Shown here piece by piece: positions 15,510 through 22,603 of a DNA stretch of 32,657 bases. The stretch is from contig JAAXQF010000156.1 of NCBI GenBank assembly GCA_012974435.1, positions 1-32,657 on the forward strand, read 5' to 3'. The translations under genes were made by a program, and so were the position numbers. Position 1 is the first letter of the stretch. Every line of letters begins with the position of its first letter. The notes under the pieces were generated by a model, which did no database searches, was not told the origin of the DNA, and was given only the letters and a program-made list of their open reading frames with translations. The stretch is from Desulfuromonadales bacterium. GTDB taxonomy: Bacteria > Desulfobacterota > Desulfuromonadia > Desulfuromonadales > BM103.

Positions 15510-16352
15510 CTAGCGACCACGACGCGACATCCCGACCAGCTTCTCAAATAATCCCAAGTCCTGCTCGTTCTTTAACAGAGCGCCGTGTAGAGGCGGAATC
15601 GTTTTGCCGGGCTCTTTGCTGTGCAGGGCTTCGGCAGGAATCTCCTCGGCTACCAGCAGCTTGAGCCAGTCGAGCAGTTCGGAGGTGGAGGGTTTCTTCT
15701 TCAGGCCGGGTACTTCACGCATACCGAAAAATGTTTCCAGAGCGCCCTTGAGCAACGATTGTTTGATCCCCGGGTAGTGGACCTCAACGATCTGCTCCAT
15801 GGTTTCGGCCTCGGGGAAGCGAATATAGTGGAAGAAGCAGCGTCGCAAAAAGGCGTCGGGCAGTTCCTTCTCGTTGTTGCTGGTAATGATGATGACCGGC
15901 CGGTGTACGGCCTTGATCAATTGCCGGGTCTCGTAGACGTAGAATTCCATCCGGTCGAGTTCCTGCAGCAGGTCGTTAGGGAACTCGATATCGGCCTTAT
16001 CGACTTCATCGATCAACAGCACTGCGCGCTGCTCAGACTCGAAAGCCTCCCATAATTTCCCCTTGACGATGTAGTTGCCGATCTCGTGCACCCGCTCGTC
16101 GCCAAGTTGCGAATCGCGTAGGCGGGAGACGGCGTCATATTCGTAGAGACCCTGATTGGCTTTGGTCGTCGACTTTACATGCCACTGAAACAGGGGCATG
16201 CTGAGACTCCGGGCCACCTCCTCAGCCAGCATGGTTTTACCGGTGCCAGGCTCCCCCTTGATCAGAAGAGGTCGCCCCAGGGTGATAGCAGCGTTCACTG
16301 CCAGGTTAAGGTCATCGGTCGCTACGTAAGAATCGGTTCCGGTAAATCGCAT
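15510..16352 (-). CDS. MoxR-family AAA+ ATPase
   Basis: A 280-residue AAA+ ATPase. Walker A is GEPGTGKT (about residues 34-41), Walker B LLIDEVDKAD (about 110-119), sensor-1 is the IIITSNNEKELPDAFLRRC region with the arginine finger pair. The ATP domain fills most of the protein and is followed by a short lid. AGGAAA precedes the ATG at 16352; a GTG three codons earlier sits on the ribosome site. It belongs with the CoxE-like VWA gene downstream, and together they probably use ATP to insert or remodel something in a client enzyme. BamB or another metalloenzyme is a possible client, but nothing in the sequence proves this. Confidence 0.92.
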   Translation of the reverse strand: MRFTGTDSYVATDDLNLAVNAAITLGRPLLIKGEPGTGKTMLAEEVARSLSMPLFQWHVKSTTKANQGLYEYDAVSRLRDSQLGDERVHEIGNYIVKGKLWEAFESEQRAVLLIDEVDKADIEFPNDLLQELDRMEFYVYETRQLIKAVHRPVIIITSNNEKELPDAFLRRCFFHYIRFPEAETMEQIVEVHYPGIKQSLLKGALETFFGMREVPGLKKKPSTSELLDWLKLLVAEEIPAEALHSKEPGKTIPPLHGALLKNEQDLGLFEKLVGMSRRGR

Positions 16353-16399
16353 AAAATTCACTTTCCTATATTTTATTTATTTATCCTTCAGAGTCACTA

Positions 16400-18244
16400 T
16401 CAGAGCAGAATAACATCAGGGCCGGGCTGCTTGGCGTAAAGTTGCTCAACCAGGTTCTTGCGCCGCAGGAGTGCCGCGCGCTGATTGATATAGCCCTTGT
16501 CAGTAATTTCGTTGGCATCACTGTCCGGTGGTTCACACATCAGCATAACGCGAGCAATCCTGGTTGACGAGCCTTGCTGCCCGGAGTTGAACTGGGTCAG
16601 CGTTCGACGAAGGTAAGCAGCGATCTCAGGATGCTGCACGATGGTCGCTGCAGAAGAGTTCTCATCAAGCACCTTAAAAAGAGCCTTGCAGGCAGCGATA
16701 TTCGGCCAACCGAGGATACCAACATACTCCCGATCATGACCAGTGATCAGCGCAAACTGTAATAGTGGTGCCGTTGCTGCAAGCGCGGCAACTCTCAGCA
16801 AGCCAACCCGAACCCAGGTTCCACTCGCCAGTTTGAAGTCTTCTGCGACCCGTCCATCGAAAGAGATTCCTTTACCCGGGTCTTCTGGATCGACGAAACG
16901 ACCGGCGTCGCCGATCATGTAGTAGCCGTCCTCATCGAAAGCGGCAGCAGTCAGATCGGGGCGGCGGAAATAACCGGGGGTCACGTTGGGCCCCTTGACA
17001 CGCAGTTCGTAACTATCGCCATTCGGCAGCATTTTCAGAGAGACACCGGGACAGGGGATACCGATAACACCGGCCTTTTCCAGAGTAAAGTGTGCGGCAG
17101 TGGCCAATGGTGACGTTTCTGTCGAGCCCCAGGATGAGGTCATGACCACCTTCTTGCCGGTGGCCTGGATTGCAACCCGCTCCAATCGTTCCCACAAATC
17201 CTGTGGCAAAGCCGCCCCGGCATAGAAGATCAACTGTAGATGCTTAAAAAAATTGTTACGCAAAAGCTCATCCTGCTCGAGGTGCGGTAGCAGCATGGCG
17301 TAGCCGACCGGCACATTGAAATAGATGGTCGGTGAAATTTCAGCGAGGTTTCTCACGGTCTGTTCCACAAGTCCTGGTACGGGTTTGCCGCCGTCGATGT
17401 AGAGGGTACCTCCCTGATTGAGAACCAGATGGAAATTATGGTTACCGCCGAAGGTGTGATTCCAGGGAAGCCAGTCGACCAACACGGGCGGCGTCTGGTC
17501 GGTGAACGGCCAGATTTGGGCCAGCATCTGCTGGTTGGAACAGAGCATCCCATGGGTGTTGATGACGCCCTTGGGCTGTCCGGTCGATCCTGAGGTATAG
17601 AGAATTTTGGCGACGGTTTTCGCACCTACTTGCGCAAGCGCACGCTCGACATCAGCGGTCACCGGCGTTGCAAGCAGCTTGGCAAAGGGGGTCGTCGAGG
17701 TCTCTGGCAACCGGCCCTGACTGACCACGACCTCAACCCCGGCAAGATCAAGGCTGGCCAGAGGGGCGGCAAACAGATCGCCGTCCGCGACGAAGATCAT
17801 TCCAGGGCAGATTTCCTCGAAGATAAAACGAAGCTTGAGGTAGTCCTTGCTCAGGAGTGAATAAGGAACCGAAACCGGCACCATCGGCACGCCGGCAATG
17901 AAGCAGCCGAGCATCAGTAGAGCATGATCAATAGAGTTGCCGGAGAGAATCATCACCGGTCGATAGGGGCCCAGCCTCCTGTCAAGCAAAGCCTGGGCGA
18001 TGGCATCCACCTGCTGGTTGACCTCTGCGTAGCTCAACTGTCGCCAGTCATCATCGTTCTGTCGCTCAGCGAGAAAAATGCGGTCGGGGCTATGCTGTCC
18101 CCAATGCCGCAACATCTGACCAAGATTTTCACGGTATGGCTGTAGAGTAAGTGCCGAGGTAAAGAGAAAACCGGTCTCAGGTGAGCCCTCGATAGAGATA
18201 CGGGGCGGAGCAAAGTCGAGGTCTGAAAACTCTACTGAATCCAA
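16400..18244 (-). CDS. AMP-forming acid:CoA ligase, feruloyl-CoA synthetase-like
   Basis: A 614-residue member of the ANL superfamily. The P-loop-like motif is ILYTSGSTGQPKGVINTHG (about residues 215-233), followed by WLPWNHTFGGNHNF, the adenylate motif SSWGSTETSP and the hinge region YYMIGDAGRFVDPEDP. The sequence GRVAEDFKLASGTWVRVG, with a lysine in place of the usual hinge, is typical of the feruloyl-CoA synthetase group. The catalytic lysine of the C-terminal domain is probably in ITDKGYINQRAAL. It would activate an aromatic or long carboxylic acid to its CoA ester. The start is TTG, with AGGAGGTAAGCC in front, a strong argument for this codon. It starts 35 bases past the acyl-CoA dehydrogenase stop. 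Confidence 0.85.
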   Translation of the reverse strand: MDSVEFSDLDFAPPRISIEGSPETGFLFTSALTLQPYRENLGQMLRHWGQHSPDRIFLAERQNDDDWRQLSYAEVNQQVDAIAQALLDRRLGPYRPVMILSGNSIDHALLMLGCFIAGVPMVPVSVPYSLLSKDYLKLRFIFEEICPGMIFVADGDLFAAPLASLDLAGVEVVVSQGRLPETSTTPFAKLLATPVTADVERALAQVGAKTVAKILYTSGSTGQPKGVINTHGMLCSNQQMLAQIWPFTDQTPPVLVDWLPWNHTFGGNHNFHLVLNQGGTLYIDGGKPVPGLVEQTVRNLAEISPTIYFNVPVGYAMLLPHLEQDELLRNNFFKHLQLIFYAGAALPQDLWERLERVAIQATGKKVVMTSSWGSTETSPLATAAHFTLEKAGVIGIPCPGVSLKMLPNGDSYELRVKGPNVTPGYFRRPDLTAAAFDEDGYYMIGDAGRFVDPEDPGKGISFDGRVAEDFKLASGTWVRVGLLRVAALAATAPLLQFALITGHDREYVGILGWPNIAACKALFKVLDENSSAATIVQHPEIAAYLRRTLTQFNSGQQGSSTRIARVMLMCEPPDSDANEITDKGYINQRAALLRRKNLVEQLYAKQPGPDVILL

Positions 18245-18279
18245 GGCTTACCTCCTATGTTCTCATGATAGCATCAAGG

Positions 18280-20046
18280 TTAGAACAGGTAGTGACCAGA
18301 CTCGCTAGCGGCATCGGCCAGTTTCTGCTTGGCTTCAAGTAGCCCAACGCCAAGATATGCGCCAAGAGGGGCAAAGCTTTCTTGCAAAGCGACCAGTTCC
18401 GACTCCTCAACCCCGTAAGCAGCACAGCGGTTCGCTGCCAACTGGAATCGGCCTGCAGCTTCGAAAGCAGCGACCCGAATGACCGCCTGCAATAGTAATC
18501 TTTTCCGTGAACTGGCCTTGGCAAAGCCCTTGTCGGCACGCAACACGCTGCTTTCCAGGGCGAAAATGGTGATGGCCATATCTCCCAAAGCGAGTGAAAG
18601 CTCCTGCTCACTACGACGCGCACCCAAAGCACCCAGTAACAACAGAAAGGTCTCCTTCTGCCTGGCAAGCAGGGAGAATTCCGGTCCAAACAAAGCGTTG
18701 CCGTCGGCTTCTTCAGGAGAATCATTGCCTCGTGCTGTTTGCACTGTCGCAACCTGCTCCCAGAGATTCAGTACGCCGCTGTCAGCACGGCGAAACAACA
18801 GACTTGGAATCAACAAACGGTTGATTTCGTTAGTGCCTTCGAAGATCCGGTTAATTCGTTCATCCCGGTAGTAGCGCTCGACTGGGTAGTCCTTGATGTA
18901 GCCGTAGCCACCGTGAATCTGTAGTGCTTCATCGGCTACCAGGGCCATGGTATTGCTGCAGAAGACCTTGGCAATCGCACACTCGCCGGCGTATTCTTCG
19001 ATCGCCTTCTGGTAGCGTTCGTAGTAATCATTCCCCGCCCGGTCGAGTGCAGCAATCCGTGCATCCAGCAATCCAGTAACCCGGTAAAGCAACGACTCAG
19101 CAGCGAACAGAGAACCGAGCATATCGGCAAGCTTTTCCCTGATGGCGCCGAAGCTTGCCAGAGGCTGACCAAACTGTTTGCGTTCAACAGCATATTTTGC
19201 CGCTTCGGCAAAACCAGCCTTGGCTGCGCCGAGCACCGTGGCGGACAGTTTCAAACGGCCGATATTGAGTACGTTGAAGGCAATTTTGTGCCCCTTGCCC
19301 GCCTCGCCGAGCAGATTTTCCACTGGCACACGAACATTCTCCAGCACCACCTGGGCCGTTGATGTGCCCTTAAGGCCCATCTTCTTCTCTTCGTTGCCAA
19401 TGGAGAGACCTGCCATGTCGCGCTCGACCAGAAAAGCCGAAAAATGCTGACCGTCGATCTTGGCAAAAACCGTAAACAGATCGGCGAAAGCCGCATTGGT
19501 AATGAACTGTTTGACTCCGTTAAGGAGGTAGCAGGATCCGTCTTCGGCAAGGGTTGCGGTAGTCCGGGCACTCAGTGGATCACTGCCGCAGTCAGGTTCG
19601 GTCAGGCAATAAGCACCGATCCACTCAGCACTGGTCAGTTTCCCCAGGTACTTTTGCTTCTGTTCTGCGGTGCCGTAATAAATTAACGGCAACGAACCGA
19701 TGCCGGTCTGGCCGCTGGAGGTGATGGCGAAAGACCCGGTCGGGCCAATCTTTTCCGCAACCAACATGCTGGTCGCCTTGTCCAGTTCCAAACCGCCAAA
19801 CTCTTCAGGGATATCGACCAGGAGCAGGCCAAGTTTAGCGCAAAGGCGCATTTTTTCGACGACCAGTGCGAAATCCTGTTCTTCCATACGCTCCAGGTCG
19901 GGAAAAATCTCATTATTGACAAAAGCTTCAGTGGTCGCAGCGATTTGTTGCTGTTCCGAAGTAAAATCCTCCGGAGTAAACAGGTTCTTTCTGACCGCTG
20001 CAGTCAATAGAAACTCGCCGCCATCTGCCGTTTGCTTGTTTGTCAT
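18280..20046 (-). CDS. long acyl-CoA dehydrogenase with C-terminal extension
   Basis: A 588-residue acyl-CoA dehydrogenase. The standard domains run to about residue 410: AYCLTEPDCGSDPLSART (FAD loop), FITNAAFADLFTVFA, ERKQFGQPLASFGAIREKLA, QIHGGYGYIKDYPVERYYRD, and the catalytic glutamate in RIFEGTNEINR. A helical extension of about 170 residues follows, as in the very-long-chain type (VLCAD/ACAD9 layout). The ATG at 20046 has AAGGA upstream; a TTG nine bases earlier is too close to it. Downstream is the CoA ligase, so the pair may start beta-oxidation of one acid, perhaps a phenylpropanoid or cyclic acid. That substrate is a guess. Confidence 0.87.
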   Translation of the reverse strand: MTNKQTADGGEFLLTAAVRKNLFTPEDFTSEQQQIAATTEAFVNNEIFPDLERMEEQDFALVVEKMRLCAKLGLLLVDIPEEFGGLELDKATSMLVAEKIGPTGSFAITSSGQTGIGSLPLIYYGTAEQKQKYLGKLTSAEWIGAYCLTEPDCGSDPLSARTTATLAEDGSCYLLNGVKQFITNAAFADLFTVFAKIDGQHFSAFLVERDMAGLSIGNEEKKMGLKGTSTAQVVLENVRVPVENLLGEAGKGHKIAFNVLNIGRLKLSATVLGAAKAGFAEAAKYAVERKQFGQPLASFGAIREKLADMLGSLFAAESLLYRVTGLLDARIAALDRAGNDYYERYQKAIEEYAGECAIAKVFCSNTMALVADEALQIHGGYGYIKDYPVERYYRDERINRIFEGTNEINRLLIPSLLFRRADSGVLNLWEQVATVQTARGNDSPEEADGNALFGPEFSLLARQKETFLLLLGALGARRSEQELSLALGDMAITIFALESSVLRADKGFAKASSRKRLLLQAVIRVAAFEAAGRFQLAANRCAAYGVEESELVALQESFAPLGAYLGVGLLEAKQKLADAASESGHYLF

Positions 20047-20064
20047 AACACTCAAATCCTTAAC

Positions 20065-20121
20065 GAGGCTGTCGGACTTGACAGACCGTAGCGAGAGATT
20101 GGATGTTCTAGTAGCCTGTCA
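20065..20121. repeat. short inverted-repeat element (copy D)
   Basis: Begins GAGGCTGTCGGACTTGACAG and ends GTAGCCTGTCA, whose last bases overlap the TGA stop of the usp gene. Shares the core CCGTAGCGA and roughly three-quarters of its left 39 bases with copy C at 1211..1297. Confidence 0.55.
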
Positions 20122-20547
20122 AACAATCAATACCGGGCATTTAACATGGTGCACAACGTAATTAGCCACCTGGTCGAAGAGAAGGTTGCGCAATTCACCA
20201 TCTGTGTGTTTACCAATAACAAGCAGATCATACTCCCCGCTGTCGGCAATTTTGCAGATGGTGTCACGAACATGCCCTTCCCTGACGATGGCCTCAACCT
20301 GCACCCCTGCAGCGGTAAACAAATCTTGCAGGCCGGCAATAAAGCTCTGTGCTTCCCCCCTGGCCCGTTCTTCTATTTCATGAAAGGAAGTCTCTGCGAA
20401 GCCCCGATAGGAAAGCACGTCTAAATCTAAAACGTGAAGTAAAGTTAACGGGCACGGGATGCTTTCCTTCAAGTCGATAAGGGTTTTGAGGGTTTGTGCA
20501 GAGATTGGCGAGCCATCGAGAGGAACCAGTATTTTTCTGTCTTTCAT
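20119..20547 (-). CDS. universal stress protein, UspA family
   Basis: A 142-residue single Usp domain: KILVPLDGSPISAQTL at the N-terminus, an LLHVLDLD strand, and the end DLLVIGKHTDGELRNLLFDQ then CPVLIV. The ATP-binding members have a GxxGxxx..GS pattern near the end; here it reads GKHTDGELRNLLFDQ, so ATP binding may be lost. AGGGATGTCAC precedes the ATG at 20547; an earlier in-frame start lacks support. It sits between the RHH gene and the long acyl-CoA dehydrogenase. A function is not predictable beyond stress or energy response. Confidence 0.88.
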   Translation of the reverse strand: MKDRKILVPLDGSPISAQTLKTLIDLKESIPCPLTLLHVLDLDVLSYRGFAETSFHEIEERARGEAQSFIAGLQDLFTAAGVQVEAIVREGHVRDTICKIADSGEYDLLVIGKHTDGELRNLLFDQVANYVVHHVKCPVLIV

Positions 20548-20670
20548 GTGACATCCCTGCCTTTTAATTGTCGGCAATTCAAACAGGATTTACCAAATGA
20601 CAAAGGTTTGGAAACAAACTCATTCGGATCAATACGGTGTTGAAGGTGTAAAATCTGACCCTAAAAGCGG

Positions 20671-20823
20671 TCATTCATCTCTAAGCAAGTCAAGGTTCCG
20701 CCGTACAAAATCCGAGACAGTGCGGCCGGAGAGTTTTGCCAACTGCTCCAGTTGATTTTTCTCCTCACGGTTCACACGGAAGGTGACGATATGTCTCACC
20801 GGGTCATCAGAAGATCTTGCCAT
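20671..20823 (-). CDS. 50-residue ribbon-helix-helix protein
   Basis: A small gene below usual length cut-offs. It encodes MARSSDDPVRHIVTFRVNRE, then a helix EEKNQLEQLAKLSG and a second helix RTVSDFVRRNLDLL, ending RDE. This is the layout of an RHH (Arc/CopG/MobC-like) DNA-binding dimer: a beta strand with alternating residues (HIVTFRV), helix, the G-x-T-V-S turn and a second helix. AGGGGG precedes the ATG at suitable spacing. It lies between fdhD and usp in the same direction, with no toxin-like neighbour. It could be a small regulator of nearby genes or a remnant of a mobile element. Confidence 0.78.
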   Translation of the reverse strand: MARSSDDPVRHIVTFRVNREEKNQLEQLAKLSGRTVSDFVRRNLDLLRDE

Positions 20824-20928
20824 GACTAAAGCCCCCTATGTTCTTGATGAAAAACACAACTTAATAAATTACGACAGCAAACAAAGATCAATAACCACAA
20901 AGCGTTTCTCACTTCTGCCCGATATCTG

Positions 20929-21741
20929 CTAGTCACAGATTGTCGAGTCAATTTGTTGCGGATGGCTGTAAATTTCCATACTGTTACCACGTAGATAACC
21001 GACCAGAGAGATCCCGGCCTGCTCGCAAAGTTCGATCGCTTTGTCGGTTGGCGAGGTCCGCGAAGCAATCAAGCCAATAGCGAGCCGTGCCGCCTTGGCG
21101 ACCATCTCTGAGGAGACCCGCCCCGAGGTAACCAGCATCTTATCCTTCAGTTCGATTTTTTTAAAAAGCGCCTCACCAGCGAGACGGTCGAAGGTGTTAT
21201 GGCGACCAATATCCTCGGCGTAGAGCAGTAAACCGTCTGCATCGCCGATGGCAGCAGAGTGGATACCGCCGTGGCTGCGATACTGTTCTGCTTGGCTCTG
21301 CAGATCTTTCATCAGACTGAATAGATCTGCAATGGAGTAACTGCGCGGACGCTGTCTGGAAAGATCAAGCAGATTATGCGGCAAGTTGAAAGCGATCCCG
21401 GTGCCGCAACCGGAAGTCAGAGTTGGCTGCAGGCGTTGCGGTAATTCAGTCCGGATACGCAGTTCGGCCAGACCGTAATCGTCACAGACTCCCATGGAGA
21501 GGATGTCATCGAGGTTGTTGATGAATCCCTGCAGGCGAAAAAAGCCGGCGAGCAGGAAATTGAGCTGATGAGGTGAACAGACCAGAGTCGCCAGATCGCG
21601 ACCGTTGACCCGCAGTCGCAAGGGATATTCTGTAACAACCCTGCGTTCGGCATGCTCACTTTGCCCCTGTACGACCCGGACAATTTTTCGTGTGGATTGT
21701 TCTTCCATCAATCGCGTCTCTCTAATGTGGGAATGGGTCAT
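20929..21741 (-). CDS. fdhD: formate dehydrogenase accessory sulfurtransferase FdhD
   Basis: A 270-residue FdhD. It shows the family pieces TEYPLRLRVNGRDLATLVCS, SPHQLNFLLAGFF, the cysteine loop TSGCGTG (about residue 130), SHGGIHSAAIGDADGLLLYA, EDIGRHNTFDRLAGEAL and VTSGRVSSEMVAKAARL. FdhD passes sulfur from a cysteine desulfurase to the Mo or W cofactor of formate dehydrogenase. In E. coli the loop has two cysteines (CxxC); here the second position is glycine (CGTG), leaving one. No formate dehydrogenase gene is in the window; the closest Mo/W enzyme is BamB. Start at 21741 has a poor ribosome site; ATG at 21708 is an alternative. It is separated from bamI by a repeat element. Confidence 0.92.
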   Translation of the reverse strand: MTHSHIRETRLMEEQSTRKIVRVVQGQSEHAERRVVTEYPLRLRVNGRDLATLVCSPHQLNFLLAGFFRLQGFINNLDDILSMGVCDDYGLAELRIRTELPQRLQPTLTSGCGTGIAFNLPHNLLDLSRQRPRSYSIADLFSLMKDLQSQAEQYRSHGGIHSAAIGDADGLLLYAEDIGRHNTFDRLAGEALFKKIELKDKMLVTSGRVSSEMVAKAARLAIGLIASRTSPTDKAIELCEQAGISLVGYLRGNSMEIYSHPQQIDSTICD

Positions 21742-21817
21742 ATTCCACGAAGCTGAATGGTCTTCATTTTCTTTGTCCCCACTATGGCAAAAAAGTCATT
21801 GGTGAAGACGTTATCAG

Positions 21818-21977
21818 GAGCCTGTCCGACAATCCATGATCGGCTGCAAATCCAGCTGTTTGGCCCATATTTCAGCTCCTTTTCGTCCCATAGCTACTGC
21901 TATGAGCTCTCAAACGAGCCAAAATCTGTTCTGAAACTTCTGGATTTTCGCTTCGACCCTTATTGTCGGACAAGTTC
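21818..21977 (-). repeat. 160-bp inverted-repeat (MITE-like) element, copy B
   Basis: Same family as 15350..15509 but reversed. Its ends, read outward in, are GAGCCTGTCCGACAAT and GAACTTGTCCGACAAT. It abuts the bamI stop codon and separates bamI from fdhD. About four of five interior positions match copy A by eye. The flanking 21742..21817 holds no recognisable feature. Confidence 0.8.
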
Positions 21978-22598
21978 CTAGCCCTTACAACCACCGCATG
22001 ATTTGGGTGCAGTCGGAGGGGCCGCTAAGGCTTCGGTCAAAACGTATGCAGCTTGCAGCGCTGAGGTTGGACAAAGCGGGAAGCACTCTTTACAGTCCCA
22101 GCATTCCCTGAGAGCGATCTCCGGGATGAAAGCGATTTCGCGCTTCGCCCCACGGTCAAAAAAGCCGATGGCGTGTTTCTGTTTAATCTCGGCACAGTAC
22201 CTCACACAGAGACCACAAAGGATGCAGAAGTTAGACTCTTTTTCAAAACGATCGCGGTCAGCGCCATAAATCTTTGCCAGTTCATTTATCTGCTCGGAAT
22301 CAGGAGCGTGCGCCAGCATCTGCTCTAAAAGAACCTTGCGAATCTTATCAACCTGCTCGGTTCTAGTTCTGACCACCAGGCCTTCTTCCACCGGGTGCTG
22401 ACAGGCAGCCAGGAGACTTGTCCTCTCGTGGGCATCCGCCTCAACTGTGCAGACCCGGCAGGCACCGTATGGGTGCAGCTTTTCGTGGTCACAAAGAGTC
22501 GGGATAGAAACGCCCGCGCTGCGTGCCGCATCAAGGATGGTCATGCCTTCGCTTGCGATCACCTTTTTTCCATCTATCTGCAAGTTGATTTCACTCAT
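21978..22598 (-). CDS. bamI: BamI, NuoG-like FeS subunit of class II benzoyl-CoA reductase
   Basis: A 206-residue ferredoxin-like protein similar to the N-terminus of NuoG and HoxU. The N-terminal [2Fe-2S] domain has LCDHEKLHPYGACRVCTVE (about residues 35-53) plus a later cysteine in LLAACQHPVEEG. Two [4Fe-4S] sets follow: FCILCGLCVRYC (about 124-135) and CWDCKECFPLCP (about 166-177). The C-terminus ends in CGGCKG, which is cysteine-rich and unusual. BamG, BamH and BamI form the NuoEFG-like electron input or output module of the roughly 1-MDa Bam complex. It starts 5 bases past the bamH stop region and is the last bam gene here. Confidence 0.9.
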   Translation of the reverse strand: MSEINLQIDGKKVIASEGMTILDAARSAGVSIPTLCDHEKLHPYGACRVCTVEADAHERTSLLAACQHPVEEGLVVRTRTEQVDKIRKVLLEQMLAHAPDSEQINELAKIYGADRDRFEKESNFCILCGLCVRYCAEIKQKHAIGFFDRGAKREIAFIPEIALRECWDCKECFPLCPTSALQAAYVLTEALAAPPTAPKSCGGCKG

Positions 22599-22603
22599 AA
22601 TTA

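Noticed and set aside
15458-15664. 68-codon plus-strand frame
   Set aside because: Starts within repeat copy A and continues antisense to the MoxR gene; no family signal.
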